This document shows, piece after piece, positions 1-9,726 of a stretch of DNA of 64,000 nucleotides. Under the pieces are notes generated by a model that was given only the letters and a program-made list of their open reading frames with translations, did not search any database and was not told the DNA's origin. The position numbers were made by a program, and so were the translations under genes. The stretch covers positions 248,001 through 312,000 of the forward strand of contig NZ_CP047591.1 in NCBI RefSeq assembly GCF_010120715.1, in the 5' to 3' direction. Numbering within the stretch: position 1 is the first letter of the stretch; each line of letters starts with the position of its first letter. The stretch comes from Aminipila terrae. GTDB lineage: Bacteria; Bacillota; Clostridia; Peptostreptococcales; Anaerovoracaceae.

Positions 1-1
1 C

Positions 2-616
2 TCCATGCATTCTGATTATACCAGAGAAGCACAGCCCTTTATTTACGGGGGGCACTCCATCTTTACGGCAGAGGTTGCCTCAACAGTAAATGAATCTCTG
101 TTAATGCAGCATTTACTGAAAAAAGAAACAGATATCAATATGAGAAAATATCTTCTGAACTTATATATAGAAGAGTTCAGAACCACCCTGTTCCGTCAGA
201 CTATGTTTGCTGAATTCGAGCTTCTTACCCATGAAGCTGTTGAACGTGGTGAAGTCCTTACCCCTGAATGGCTGTGTAATGAATACGAAAAACTAAATAA
301 AAAGTATTTTGGTGAAGCTATAGGGGATGATGAATATATCCGCTATGAGTGGGCTCGTATTCCTCATTTCTACAACTCATTTTATGTATATAAATATGCA
401 ACTGGATATTCTGCTGCAACTGCCATTTCAAATAAAATCTTAAATGATGGTAAAACTGCAGTGCACAATTATATTGAATTTTTAAAAACCGGTGAGTCCA
501 ACTATCCAATAGAACTTTTAAAAATTGCAGGTGTGGACATGAGCAGTCCAGAGCCAATTGAACTGGCCATGAAAGCTTTTGAAAAACTGGTGGATGAATT
601 TGAAAGATTGGTATAA
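2..616 (+). CDS. pepF: Oligoendopeptidase F (M3 metallopeptidase), C-terminal part
   Basis: The window opens inside the gene, in frame with S-M-H-S, which in M3B peptidases directly follows the HExxH zinc motif (HExGHSMHS). The zinc histidines and the N-terminal two thirds therefore lie upstream. What remains is the helical C-terminal domain: GGHSIFTAEVAST, FRQTMFAEFE, and the substrate-cavity region PHFYNSFYVYKYATGYSAA, all typical of PepF. The family cleaves short peptides in the cytosol. It ends 2 bases before nadK, so the two are probably co-transcribed. Family assignment is secure; the true length is unknown. Confidence 0.93.
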   Translation, partial: SMHSDYTREAQPFIYGGHSIFTAEVASTVNESLLMQHLLKKETDINMRKYLLNLYIEEFRTTLFRQTMFAEFELLTHEAVERGEVLTPEWLCNEYEKLNKKYFGEAIGDDEYIRYEWARIPHFYNSFYVYKYATGYSAATAISNKILNDGKTAVHNYIEFLKTGESNYPIELLKIAGVDMSSPEPIELAMKAFEKLVDEFERLV

Positions 617-618
617 AA

Positions 619-1425
619 ATGAAAAACCGAATTATTACAATACACACAAATGACACCCCTGTATCATTAAAAACCAAAAGGCTTTTGGCTAAAAAGCTAG
701 AAGGAAGTGGTTTTATAGTTTCTGAGTCCCTTGAGGGGGACTCAGAACTTATTGTATGTATTGGTGGTGATGGTACATTTCTGGAAGGAATACATAAGTT
801 TGATTTTCCCAAGATTCCTTTTATTGGCATTAATACGGGACATTTAGGGTTCTTTCAGGAGATTAATCCGAACCAGCTGGCAGATTTTATTTTTCACTAC
901 AAAACCGGTAAATATCGTCTTCAGGCACTTTCAACTGTGAAAGCAACAGTAATAAATGATAATGATGAATGTTTTGAGCATATTGGACTAAATGAAATAG
1001 TTATCCGTGGAGAATTATCCCATCCTGTTCATTTAAATATTTCTATCGGTGGCAGTTTTATTGAACGTTTTAGTGGAGACGGCATCCTTGTAGCTACACC
1101 CGCAGGCAGTACCGCATATAATTATTCTTTAGGAGGTTCTATTGTAGACCCCAGACTGAAACTAATGCAGGTAACTCCTATTGCTCCTATGGATACCACA
1201 GCCTATCGTTCCTTTACCTCAAGTATACTGCTTCCTTGCGATTTGTCTCTTGGAGTAATACCCGAGTATGTAACAAAACATGGTATTAAAATTACTACAG
1301 ACCATCTGGAATATAACTATAATGATATCAGACACATTAATGTAGAATTCTCTGACAAAGTAGTGAATCTTTTACGTTTTGAGAATTATGATTTCTGGAC
1401 TAAAGTAAAAAGTAAATTTTTGTAG
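619..1425 (+). CDS. nadK: NAD kinase
   Basis: Phosphorylates NAD+ to NADP+ in the cytosol. The 268-residue product has the diagnostic GGDGTFL loop at about residues 49-55, IGINTGHLGF after it, and the second conserved block SGDGILVATPAGSTAYNYS around 155-175. Both form the NAD/ATP site of the family, and the length is normal. It begins 2 bases after the pepF stop and is followed 7 bases on by the pseudouridine synthase, so the three plus-strand genes look like one operon ending at the 2338-2366 terminator. It shows no anomaly. Confidence 0.95.
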   Translation: MKNRIITIHTNDTPVSLKTKRLLAKKLEGSGFIVSESLEGDSELIVCIGGDGTFLEGIHKFDFPKIPFIGINTGHLGFFQEINPNQLADFIFHYKTGKYRLQALSTVKATVINDNDECFEHIGLNEIVIRGELSHPVHLNISIGGSFIERFSGDGILVATPAGSTAYNYSLGGSIVDPRLKLMQVTPIAPMDTTAYRSFTSSILLPCDLSLGVIPEYVTKHGIKITTDHLEYNYNDIRHINVEFSDKVVNLLRFENYDFWTKVKSKFL

Positions 1426-1432
1426 AGGTAAT

Positions 1433-2332
1433 ATGAGTAGCACAAACAAATTTCAATACATTGTTAAAAATGAAGATGCTGGAACTCCTTATAAAGAGTT
1501 AGTGCGGAATAACTTCACTTTTTCCAGCCGTCTAATGACAAAGTTAAAGCAGAAAAACCTGGTTTTTATAAACGGCAAGCCTATCAAAATGTATCTGCCT
1601 GCCAATGTGGGAGATATTATCACCGTTGAACTTCCAGAGGAAAAAAGTGATTTTATCCCGGAGCCCATTGATATATACCCTGTTTTTGAAGATAGTGATT
1701 TACTCATTATCAATAAACAACCGGGATATGTGGTGCATCCTACTAAGGGGCATCCTCTTCATACAATGGCCAATGGAATCATGAAATATATGATTGACAC
1801 AAATCAGAATTTTAAAATCCGTTTTATCAACCGGTTAGATATGAACACTTCAGGACTGCTGGTAATTGCTAAAAATTCTCACAGTCAGGATGAGTTTACT
1901 AAACAAATGAAGGAAAATAGAGTATCTAAACGCTATGTAGCCATCGTTAAAGGTATCATAGAGCAAGATAGCGGTACGATTAATGCACCTTTGGGCCGCC
2001 CTGATCCAGAGAGAGTAGAACGGGGAGTCATGGAAGGTGGATATCCTTCCGTTACACATTTTAAAGTTTTGGAAAGATATTCAAAAGGATACACTCTCGT
2101 AGAGCTTCTCCTGGAAACAGGCAGAACTCATCAAATCAGAGTTCATATGTCACATATAGGCTACCCGGTTCTTGGAGACCATTTATACGGCGGGGAAAAT
2201 CCATGGCTTATTGAAAGGCAGGCTCTTCATGCAAGATTTTTATCCTTCTGGCATCCTGTAACAGGATTATTTATGGAAGTTGAAGCTCCACTTCCAGAGG
2301 ATATGCAAAAGACCATTGAAAAACTCCGATAA
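1433..2332 (+). CDS. RluA-family pseudouridine synthase
   Basis: Isomerises uridine to pseudouridine in rRNA or tRNA. The 299-residue protein has an N-terminal S4-like RNA-binding stretch (residues about 15-75, including FINGKPI) and the catalytic block INRLDMNTSGLLVIAKN. The aspartate of the RLD motif is the family nucleophile; N precedes RLD where H is usual. ETGRTHQIRVHMSHIGYPVLGD near residue 230 is the second family signature. Sequence alone does not say whether the target matches RluD, RluC or TruC, so no symbol is given. It is the last gene of the pepF-nadK operon. Confidence 0.93.
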   Translation: MSSTNKFQYIVKNEDAGTPYKELVRNNFTFSSRLMTKLKQKNLVFINGKPIKMYLPANVGDIITVELPEEKSDFIPEPIDIYPVFEDSDLLIINKQPGYVVHPTKGHPLHTMANGIMKYMIDTNQNFKIRFINRLDMNTSGLLVIAKNSHSQDEFTKQMKENRVSKRYVAIVKGIIEQDSGTINAPLGRPDPERVERGVMEGGYPSVTHFKVLERYSKGYTLVELLLETGRTHQIRVHMSHIGYPVLGDHLYGGENPWLIERQALHARFLSFWHPVTGLFMEVEAPLPEDMQKTIEKLR

Positions 2333-2337
2333 CATTT

Positions 2338-2366
2338 AAGCCACTTTAAGAAGTGGCTTTTTTTAT
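2338..2366 (+). terminator. Rho-independent terminator of the pepF-nadK-rluA operon
   Basis: Stem AAGCCACT / AAGTGGCTT with a 5-base loop, followed by a run of T, starts 6 bases after the pseudouridine synthase stop. Confidence 0.85.
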
Positions 2367-2394
2367 TGAATAAGCTTCCTAAAATTATAACCAT

Positions 2395-4089
2395 TCAGCA
2401 TATTTCTTTTAACCTAAACTGTGCGATCTGCTCTTTTAAAATTTCAGCTCTTTCAAAGAGTTCTCTGCTGGCGTTGGCAGATTGCTCTGCAGTTACAGAA
2501 TTGGTCTGCACCACGGAAGTAATTTGCTTTATGGCTGAGGACAGCTGTTTTACCGAATCTGACTGCTGTATACTTGCCATAGAGATGCCATCTATCATTT
2601 CCTCTGTCTTTTTAGATTTTTTCACTACTGTTTCCATTGATTCAGCAGTTTTTTCTGCTATATAGGTCCCTTTCTTTACTGCATTTATAGAACTATTAAT
2701 CAAAATAGTAGTGCTTTTTGCTGCTTCTGCAGACTGCCTGGCAAGCCTGCGGACTTCCTCCGCCACTACAGAAAACCCTTTACCTGCCGTACCAGCCCGT
2801 GCAGCCTCTACTGCAGCATTCAATGAAAGCACATTAGTCTGAAATGCAATATCATCAATGGTCTTAATGATTTTTATCACCTCTTTAGATTTATCATATA
2901 TTTCTGCTATAGAATCCAGCATATCTTTCATGTTTTTATCTGATTCAATCAACCCTGCACCAACTTCTTCTGTAAGTAAGTTAGCAGCCTGTGCATTTTG
3001 TGAAGTTAATTCAATTTGGATTTCCATTTGTTCAATTGCTGCTGAAAGCTCCTCTGTGGCTGCCGCCTGCTCTATTGCTCCCTTGGAAAAAGACTGGGAG
3101 TCACTAAAGAAATGGTTGGAGCTGGTTGTTACCTGCTCTGATGCCAGATTAATCCCAGTAAGAGTGCCATTAATATTGTAACTCAGATTCTTTAAAGATA
3201 AGAAAATCTCTTCGTAATCTCCAATGCACTTTTTTTCAAAATCAACATCCATGCTAAAATTTCCCTGTGCCATCTCACTTAAGAGACATTTTAAATGTGA
3301 AATTATATATTTTAAAACTTCTGACATATGGTCAAAAGCTTTTATCACCTGTCCTAGCTCGTCCTTTGAATCTTTTGATAAGCTGTAGTCTAAAATTCCC
3401 TGTGATATATTATCTGATGCCTGCATTATTTGTTTTATTGGCTTGACGATTCTGCTTGTTAAAAGCATAACGGACCATATGGATAAAATCATACATAGTA
3501 CCGTTACAGATATCATGATAGTAATGGCATACTTTTTAACAGAAATTATTTTATTGAAAGCATTTGCTGCTGATTTATCTGACATATTTCCGATCTCTTC
3601 TAAAACAGCATTCAGCTGCTCTGAGGCCTGAACATATTCAGAATTAAATAAGACAAAAGCTTCATTTTTATTTCCTTTAAGAGAATGTGCCATCACCAGC
3701 ATTTCCTGCTCTAGAACTTTATTGATACAGATATTGAGTTTTTTCATCAGTTTCTGGTCTTCAAAATTATTCTTTAGTTCATTGGTATCTTTCATAACCA
3801 GCTCTACCGATTTCTCCACCATTTCTGCCTGTTTTTTCTGCTCTTTTTCATTAGTATTATATATGCACATTAATATTTCTTTATTTAGTCTCTCAACGCT
3901 TTCTCTAATTTCCATTTGTTTCATACTGTTTTTATGTTCTGTATAATAAAAGGTATGAATGCCCTTTTCAATTGAATTAACTGAAATGACTGATATAAAT
4001 AAAATAATAAAAAAGAATGCCATAACAACTGCAAATGATATCATCAGTTTGTGTTTGATTTTTAAATTCTTATACATATAAAACCTCAA
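2395..4089 (-). CDS. Methyl-accepting chemotaxis protein, four-helix-bundle sensor type
   Basis: Transmembrane chemoreceptor of 564 residues. A TM helix (about 12-34) is followed by an extracytoplasmic helical domain of about 150 residues, a second TM (about 190-212), a HAMP domain beginning RIVKPIKQIMQASDN, and a long signalling coiled coil. The kinase-contact hairpin tip is present as IAFQTNVLSLNAAVEAARAG, followed by FSVVAEEVRRLARQSAEAAK. The ligand is unknown. It is monocistronic and faces the plus-strand operon. No chemotaxis kinase genes are in the window, so it signals to a distant CheA/CheW. Confidence 0.95.
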   Translation of the reverse strand: MRFYMYKNLKIKHKLMISFAVVMAFFFIILFISVISVNSIEKGIHTFYYTEHKNSMKQMEIRESVERLNKEILMCIYNTNEKEQKKQAEMVEKSVELVMKDTNELKNNFEDQKLMKKLNICINKVLEQEMLVMAHSLKGNKNEAFVLFNSEYVQASEQLNAVLEEIGNMSDKSAANAFNKIISVKKYAITIMISVTVLCMILSIWSVMLLTSRIVKPIKQIMQASDNISQGILDYSLSKDSKDELGQVIKAFDHMSEVLKYIISHLKCLLSEMAQGNFSMDVDFEKKCIGDYEEIFLSLKNLSYNINGTLTGINLASEQVTTSSNHFFSDSQSFSKGAIEQAAATEELSAAIEQMEIQIELTSQNAQAANLLTEEVGAGLIESDKNMKDMLDSIAEIYDKSKEVIKIIKTIDDIAFQTNVLSLNAAVEAARAGTAGKGFSVVAEEVRRLARQSAEAAKSTTILINSSINAVKKGTYIAEKTAESMETVVKKSKKTEEMIDGISMASIQQSDSVKQLSSAIKQITSVVQTNSVTAEQSANASRELFERAEILKEQIAQFRLKEIC

Positions 4090-4187
4090 TTTTAAAACTT
4101 CTAAAAAAACAACTGCTTTAACATATAATCCATCAGTTAATCCAGTTTAAAGTAACCACCCTTTATTTATTACAGTATGATATGGAA

Positions 4188-4237
4188 GGGTTAAATTTAT
4201 TGTGGGTTAAATGTAAAAATCAGGTTAAATGTAAAAA
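4188..4237. repeat. Short direct repeats upstream of the chemoreceptor
   Basis: GGTTAAATGTAAAAA occurs at 4205-4219 and again at 4223-4237, with a degenerate third copy GGTTAAATTTATT at 4189-4201. They lie between the chemoreceptor start and the terminator of the secreted protein. The function is unknown; they may be a regulatory site or simply AT-rich duplication. Confidence 0.5.
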
Positions 4238-4267
4238 AAAACCTCCACACAAAAGTATGAAGGTTTT
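4238..4267 (-). terminator. Terminator of the secreted cadherin-like gene
   Basis: A 13-bp stem with two G-U wobbles (AAAACCTTCATAC / GTGTGGAGGTTTT on the minus strand), a TTTT loop and a following T tract, 50 bases past the stop of the 4318-5811 gene. Confidence 0.8.
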
Positions 4268-4317
4268 AAGTTCTATTGTTTTATTCTCTTTATTTATTCT
4301 TAAATTTGAAAGTCGTA

Positions 4318-5811
4318 TTAATTGATACTATAATTACTGCTTGTTGTTATTTGTATTGTGTCTGTAGCAGAATTATAGGACAAACCGAAATTCAAAAGCA
4401 ATGCTAAATCTCTAAGCATAACAAAGTTGTTTCCATCTATGTTATATGCGGTCATCGTTGTAGCCTGATTATCCAGTGTAACCGGCTGTATGGATATCAT
4501 AATATCTTTCGACGGCTTTAATGGCTTGTTTTCCTGCCCATTTGCCGTATAATATCCACCTGACAGAAGTGATATGGCATTTGTAGCTTCATTATATCCT
4601 ATAGAGAACTGTTTATTTGTTCCGGAAAGGATACTGGCTATATCTCGTAATTTTACAAAATTACTTCCACTGATGTTATAAGCATTCAGTTGTTTTGCCG
4701 TTCCATTTAAATTTAAGTTCTGAACACTAACCAGAGATTCCAGTTTTTTAGCATGTTTATAAATGCTCACACTATAGTTTTTAATGTCATAAGAATCACT
4801 TGTAAGATATACAGTAATGGCAAAATTATTTGGCCCTTCATTTAGAGTATAATTCTGGCTCCATGTAGAATTATTCAGTTCTGTGTTGTTCAGAAATATT
4901 TTAGCATTAGTCCCAGCTGTCATGAAAAAACTGGCGGTCTGAATGTGATTTCCAACATTTGCTGTATAGTTTTTCTTTCCTGCATTAAAAACAGGGCTTA
5001 AGGAAATGGTGTTCCCGCTACTGTCTTTTACACTTAATGATGAAATAACTGCTTCAGCTTTCTGAGTATCTGTATCTTTACTGTCATAATTAACAGTAAG
5101 AGTATATTTCTGGGAATCCTCACAGTTCTCAGCGATTACTGTTATCTTAAACTCATTTTTACCCTTTGATACTTTAAAATCCAGATAATCATCATCCATG
5201 ATTATTCCATTGATGATTACATGAGCTTTTGAATCTCTGGCTTCTGCATAAATTCTGACTGAATCATAATCATTTTGCTTGATTGAAACTTTATAATCTT
5301 TTTCTTTCTTGTCAAAGTCTTTGTCCAATGATACTTTACTGTAAGAATCCTTGTCACTTTTTTCTCTCATGGATAAAGAATCCAGATAAGCTTCGTCGTT
5401 GTCATTTTTATCGCCACAAAAGAAAGTAACGGTATAAGTATCCAGTTTATTGTCGTCCCTGTCCCGGACAACAATTTTTACCACATCTTTATTTGAGATA
5501 TTCTTTTTATAATAGTAATAATCATCATCGTCATTTACTTCTTTGCCATCACAGTACACTTTATATTTGCTGTTATCCGGTTTTACATATAGATAGGCAG
5601 AATCTGTATCCTCAGGCAAAAATACATAATAATCTGCAACCTTCGGATCAAATTCCGGAAATAAATCATATACTTTGCTCGAGCTTGTACTCTTGCTTTT
5701 ACTTACGGACAGCTTGTTCAACGATTTATCAGCTGAACTGGATGCAAAGGCTATGTTGCTACTGGTTATTAAAAGCGATATAACAAGTAAAATAGCAAAA
5801 AATTTTTTCAT
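4318..5811 (-). CDS. Secreted protein with cadherin-like beta-sandwich repeats and a C-terminal stalk (copper amine oxidase-like) domain
   Basis: The 497-residue product starts with a signal peptide (MKKFFAILLVISLLITSS...AFAS). Residues about 30-355 hold three repeats resembling cadherin-like beta-sandwich (PF12733-type) domains, visible in recurrent DYYVFLP / KDYKVSI / KNYTANV strands and closing YTVTF / YTLTV / YSVSI strands. The last 130 residues are two half-repeats of the copper-amine-oxidase N-terminal-like domain (YNISGSNFVKLRDIASIL and YNIDGNNFVMLRDLALLL), common in secreted clostridial proteins and not itself enzymatic. The middle is rich in Asp and Lys. A GGGAGG ribosome site fits the start. 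Probably extracellular or wall-associated, role unknown. Confidence 0.85.
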   Translation of the reverse strand: MKKFFAILLVISLLITSSNIAFASSSADKSLNKLSVSKSKSTSSSKVYDLFPEFDPKVADYYVFLPEDTDSAYLYVKPDNSKYKVYCDGKEVNDDDDYYYYKKNISNKDVVKIVVRDRDDNKLDTYTVTFFCGDKNDNDEAYLDSLSMREKSDKDSYSKVSLDKDFDKKEKDYKVSIKQNDYDSVRIYAEARDSKAHVIINGIIMDDDYLDFKVSKGKNEFKITVIAENCEDSQKYTLTVNYDSKDTDTQKAEAVISSLSVKDSSGNTISLSPVFNAGKKNYTANVGNHIQTASFFMTAGTNAKIFLNNTELNNSTWSQNYTLNEGPNNFAITVYLTSDSYDIKNYSVSIYKHAKKLESLVSVQNLNLNGTAKQLNAYNISGSNFVKLRDIASILSGTNKQFSIGYNEATNAISLLSGGYYTANGQENKPLKPSKDIMISIQPVTLDNQATTMTAYNIDGNNFVMLRDLALLLNFGLSYNSATDTIQITTSSNYSIN

Positions 5812-5938
5812 AATATCCTCCCTATAATTTAATGCTATAACAGAGTTTTATAATCTGTTACCCCTCTTCTTCTATTATGCACTATTTGCATAGTTTTTCC
5901 AATGGTTTATTAAAAATTTCTTTGACATAATTCCATTT

Positions 5939-6462
5939 TTAGATACTTTTTTCGAAACAGATCAGGTTTTCCCATATAACATTTTCAAAGTGAAATGGCA
6001 GCGTTCCTACATATGTATACCCAGCTTACCATACAATCTGGCTGCAGGTGTATTTTTCTCATAAGTATCCAGTCTTATGACTTTGCATCCTATTTCATTG
6101 CCATGCTTTTCTGCAAAAGCTACAAATTCATTGCCCCTTCCCTGTCCTGCATTGAGAGGCCTTATACACAAGGTATGAATAACTAAAACTTCATTTTCAT
6201 TTACATGATCTATGTTCCATGAGATGTTTTTATATTCTTTGGGTTGTATGTGATTAAGAACTACACATCCGTATAAAGTTTTATCCTCCTCTTCTCCCAC
6301 AAATAAAGTTCCTGCCTCTAAAGCATTTTGTGCAGTTTTTATAGTGGGATAAAGACCTTTCTGCCAATTGGTATATGAAATTGTTTTTTCTTCCTTTTCC
6401 AGAATTTCATTATAAATTTGTTCTATTATAACTACATCTTCTGGTACAGCTTTTCTTATCAT
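5939..6462 (-). CDS. GNAT-family N-acetyltransferase, frameshifted near the C-terminus
   Basis: The open frame (6007-6462, 151 residues) stops just after the family block TPAARLYGKLG, where GNAT enzymes normally run on. In the next frame the sequence continues as YTYVGTLPFHFENVIWENL to a stop at 5939-5941, a textbook GNAT C-terminus. One extra G in the GGG run (6020-6022) joins them into about 174 residues. The N-terminal RKAVPEDVVIIEQIYNEIL and the acetyl-CoA loop region RPLNAGQGRGNEFV are also present. Substrate unknown. It lies 11 bases downstream of cca. The break is likely a sequencing error. Confidence 0.82.
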
Positions 6463-6473
6463 TGTCGTCCCCC

Positions 6474-7826
6474 TTACATATTTTTTGCAGTATAAATCAA
6501 TATGTCTTTAGTATTTTTAAGCTGGTTGTCCATTACCTGTTCTAAAAGTCCTTCAAGAACTTCTCCGATTTTTTTCCCATCGTGAATACCAGCTTCCATT
6601 AAATCTTCTCCATTTACTGCCAGCTGCTTTAAACTAAAGCACTGTTTTTCACTTAAAACCCGCTTCATATTACTCTCTATGGCCTTCAGTTTTTTCAGCT
6701 TGTGTTCTCTTAGATAATCGGACTGACCCATAACATCAGCATATTTCACCTGTAACAATCTTTTAAACTGAACTTCACCTATTTTGTTCAGCCATTTTTT
6801 TATAAACCTGTCATTGTCATTTATATCTGCATCATGATACTTTATCAACTGACACACATCACTGATGACCTGGTTACTAAATTTAAGATTCCTTAAAATT
6901 CTGTCCGCTTCTTTAGCTCCAAATTCTCCATGACTGTAAAAATGTCCAATCCCGTCACTGTCGCAGGTGTAGCACTCTGGTTTCCCCACATCATGTAAAA
7001 GGACGGCTAGTCTTATAGTCAGATCATTCTCTGAATTTTTTAATGCAGCAACGGTGTGATTCCATACATCATACTGATGATGAGGGTTATTTTGCTGACA
7101 ATCAATCATCGGCAGGATTTCAGGCAAAATAGTCCCTAATACGTCACTGTATGCTTTCAAAATTTGTGATACTCCTTTGCCACAAAGAAGCTTCCCTAAT
7201 TCAGTATTAATTCTTTCTTTTGCAATTTTATTCAAAAGCTCCCGGTTTTTGTGTATGCTTTCAGCCGTTTCCTGTTCCAGATTAAATTCAAGGACTGATG
7301 CAAATCTAAGGGCTCTGATGATTCTAAGTGCATCCTCTTTAAACCTTTCCTCTGCACTGCCCACACATTGGATAACACGGTTTTCCAAGTCTTTACATCC
7401 TTGAAAGTAATCAGCCAGCCCTTTATTAGAATTGTACGCCATAGCGTTAATGGTAAAGTCTCTTCTGGCTAAGTCTTCCTTCAGGGAGCTTACAAATGTC
7501 ACATTTTCCGGTCTTCTGTTATCTAAATATTCTCCATCAACTCTATAAGTGGTAATCTCATAGGATTGCCCATTGAGTCTGACAGTGATGGTTCCATGTT
7601 TTAACCCTGTCTCAATGATATGATACCCTTCAAAGCATTCAATAACCTGCTCCGGTCTTGCAGATGTACATAAATCCCAATCACTAGGTTTACTCCCCAG
7701 CAGACTATCACGGACACATCCGCCTACGGCATATGCTTCAAACCCTTTTTCTTCTAACCTGTTTATTATTTTTTCTACATCAACTGGTACATTAATAACC
7801 ACATTTCCTCCTAAATCCGACTCCAT
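6474..7826 (-). CDS. cca: CCA-adding tRNA nucleotidyltransferase
   Basis: Adds or repairs the 3' CCA of tRNAs. The 450-residue protein has the class II nucleotidyltransferase head (AVGGCVRDSLLGSKPSDWDLCTSA with its DxD), a DFTINAMAYN block, RIIRALRFAS, and an HD domain (LLHDVGKP) in the C-terminal half. The annotated ATG directly abuts the stop of the upstream ATPase gene (TGAATG). A strong GGAGG lies inside, at codons 6-7, before a GTG at 7802, so translation may really start there and lose 8 residues. Both starts leave the catalytic domain intact. Confidence 0.93.
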   Translation of the reverse strand: MESDLGGNVVINVPVDVEKIINRLEEKGFEAYAVGGCVRDSLLGSKPSDWDLCTSARPEQVIECFEGYHIIETGLKHGTITVRLNGQSYEITTYRVDGEYLDNRRPENVTFVSSLKEDLARRDFTINAMAYNSNKGLADYFQGCKDLENRVIQCVGSAEERFKEDALRIIRALRFASVLEFNLEQETAESIHKNRELLNKIAKERINTELGKLLCGKGVSQILKAYSDVLGTILPEILPMIDCQQNNPHHQYDVWNHTVAALKNSENDLTIRLAVLLHDVGKPECYTCDSDGIGHFYSHGEFGAKEADRILRNLKFSNQVISDVCQLIKYHDADINDNDRFIKKWLNKIGEVQFKRLLQVKYADVMGQSDYLREHKLKKLKAIESNMKRVLSEKQCFSLKQLAVNGEDLMEAGIHDGKKIGEVLEGLLEQVMDNQLKNTKDILIYTAKNM

Positions 7827-9686
7827 TCATATTTTTCTGTTGCTGAAATAAATAAAACTGTCAATAGCATCTAAAATGTCTTTAAAATTTTCTCTTGGTG
7901 CCACATCAATATATTTTTTCAAGATTTCATTTTCTTTATCATCTTTATATCTGCCATAGAAAATATCAAAGAGGTTATGACCTCTCCCATAAATCCGTAT
8001 GAGATCCATATTATCTTTAATATCCTGCTTGCTGTTTATAACAACCCCTGTTTTTTCATATAAATTTTTAAAACTGGTCATTCGATACAGATATTCCTGA
8101 TATTTTTCAAATAAAATATCATAAAATTCTTCTTCACTGGCTACCACGCCAATCTGAGCCATCACAGCAGGATCAAGAAAATAATTTTCAAAGGAGTAAT
8201 AGTTCAACACTAGTACATTTCTTGGGAGAACCTTTGGCAGATTTCCTATATCCTCTGCTTCTCTTAATTTATAATAATTGCAAAGTTGTTCCTGAAGTTC
8301 TTTCTTATCTTTTCCGTCCCCATCACGTATCATTACAAACTGATCTTTTAAATATAACTGGTTGATGTATTTAAGGTTTGCATACGTCTTGATGTTGGTG
8401 CAGCTGTTGGTGGTAATAATGGAAATTCTATGAAGTCTTCCTGCATCGTCATAAATTTCTGAGTAATACTTATTTAATAGCAGTGGAAGCCGATTTCTAT
8501 CCTGCTTACCTTCTACTATGAACACAAAACTTACGTTCATCAGATCATTTGCACTATATCCCAGATCATCTAAAATCCTGCTTATATCGTTTTGTTCTTT
8601 TAAAACAGTGTATCCATCTTTATCCAGTTTAACCTGTTTTATCTGACGTGTATTAAAATTAAAAACCATATTGGGTGAATGAGTTGAAAAAATAACCTGG
8701 TTTTTCAAAGACAGCCGGTATAAAATTTCGCTGGCTATCTTTTGTAATTGTGGGTGAAGAAACATCTCCGGATCCTCTATCAATATAATGCACGGCATTT
8801 TTTCCTCAATTTCCAGATAAGCTTCAAGCAGCGAAAAAATATAAATACTTTTCATGCCATCACTCATATTCTTGGTCCACTCAATCTCGTCATTTTGTTT
8901 CTGGTACATCATGACATTCATCTTAAATAATGCACCTACATCAAAATTAAACTGATATATTAATGAATAAGGCAGTCCGCTGTTCTTATTAAAATAATAA
9001 TTCAGCCTCTCAATAAAATTGTCCATATCAAGATTAACCAGTTTATATTCCAAAAGTTTTTCTGTTTCAAATATGCTCAACTGGTTGGGCTGTTTTTTTT
9101 CAATGACCCCAATACATTGAAAGCACTCATTACAATTTTTTGTACCATCAAAAATACACTTATTTGCCCTTAGTTCACTAAGGGCTGTTTCATGACTCCG
9201 GGTCATTAAAATATCTGCCTGTATTTCTTCCAGATTTCTAGTATGATCTATATAGTAAAGTTTAGGCAATATCTGTATGATATACTTATTATCTTTCTTA
9301 AAACCATCATAATACCTGAAGCTTCCCTGTTTATTAGCAATAAAAGTAAAAGATACCATTCCATCTTTGAAAGAAGGAAGCTTATTGGTAAAATCCGCAA
9401 TCCAGAGTTCCCATCTTTTGTATTTACTCACCTTCCCCTGTTTATGAAGTAAACGTAAATCTTCCTCATCAATAGAAAGCTTAACATCAATTTCAATATT
9501 GTTTTCCTGCTCATTAAAATTACGTATGCAGATTTTATACATCTGACACACGGCCAGGATAGCATCAATAATGACAGTTTTACCAGTACTGTTTTTCCCA
9601 ATGAGAATGCTGGCATTTTCCAGTTTTTCAATATTCAGTTCTCTGACTGATTTAAAATTCCGAATAGCAATAGCCTCAAATTTCAT
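7827..9686 (-). CDS. OLD-like protein: ABC-type ATPase with C-terminal Toprim-like nuclease domain and a Cys cluster
   Basis: The 619-residue protein is an overcoming-lysogeny-defect-like ATPase. It has Walker A GKNSTGKT (30-37), signature-like NMSDGMKS (273-280), Walker B CIILIEDPE (299-307) and H-loop STHSPN (334-339). A Toprim-like half follows, with VEGKQD (391-396) and DGDGKD (455-460) as candidate metal ligands. C177, C185, C188 and C191 form a compact cysteine cluster between Walker A and the signature, suggesting a bound zinc or Fe-S cluster. The family includes DNA nucleases, some in phage defence. It lies 40 bases after recQ and abuts cca. The exact role is inferred. Confidence 0.8.
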   Translation of the reverse strand: MKFEAIAIRNFKSVRELNIEKLENASILIGKNSTGKTVIIDAILAVCQMYKICIRNFNEQENNIEIDVKLSIDEEDLRLLHKQGKVSKYKRWELWIADFTNKLPSFKDGMVSFTFIANKQGSFRYYDGFKKDNKYIIQILPKLYYIDHTRNLEEIQADILMTRSHETALSELRANKCIFDGTKNCNECFQCIGVIEKKQPNQLSIFETEKLLEYKLVNLDMDNFIERLNYYFNKNSGLPYSLIYQFNFDVGALFKMNVMMYQKQNDEIEWTKNMSDGMKSIYIFSLLEAYLEIEEKMPCIILIEDPEMFLHPQLQKIASEILYRLSLKNQVIFSTHSPNMVFNFNTRQIKQVKLDKDGYTVLKEQNDISRILDDLGYSANDLMNVSFVFIVEGKQDRNRLPLLLNKYYSEIYDDAGRLHRISIITTNSCTNIKTYANLKYINQLYLKDQFVMIRDGDGKDKKELQEQLCNYYKLREAEDIGNLPKVLPRNVLVLNYYSFENYFLDPAVMAQIGVVASEEEFYDILFEKYQEYLYRMTSFKNLYEKTGVVINSKQDIKDNMDLIRIYGRGHNLFDIFYGRYKDDKENEILKKYIDVAPRENFKDILDAIDSFIYFSNRKI

Positions 9687-9726
9687 AATTTAAGCCCCTT
9701 CAATCTTTTATCAATTTAATTTTGTA

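Noticed and set aside
318..830. 170-codon minus-strand frame over pepF and nadK
   Set aside because: Antisense to two well-conserved genes; low-complexity translation with no domain.
2366..3181. Plus-strand frames over the chemoreceptor gene
   Set aside because: They are antisense shadows of strong MCP coding sequence with no recognisable product.
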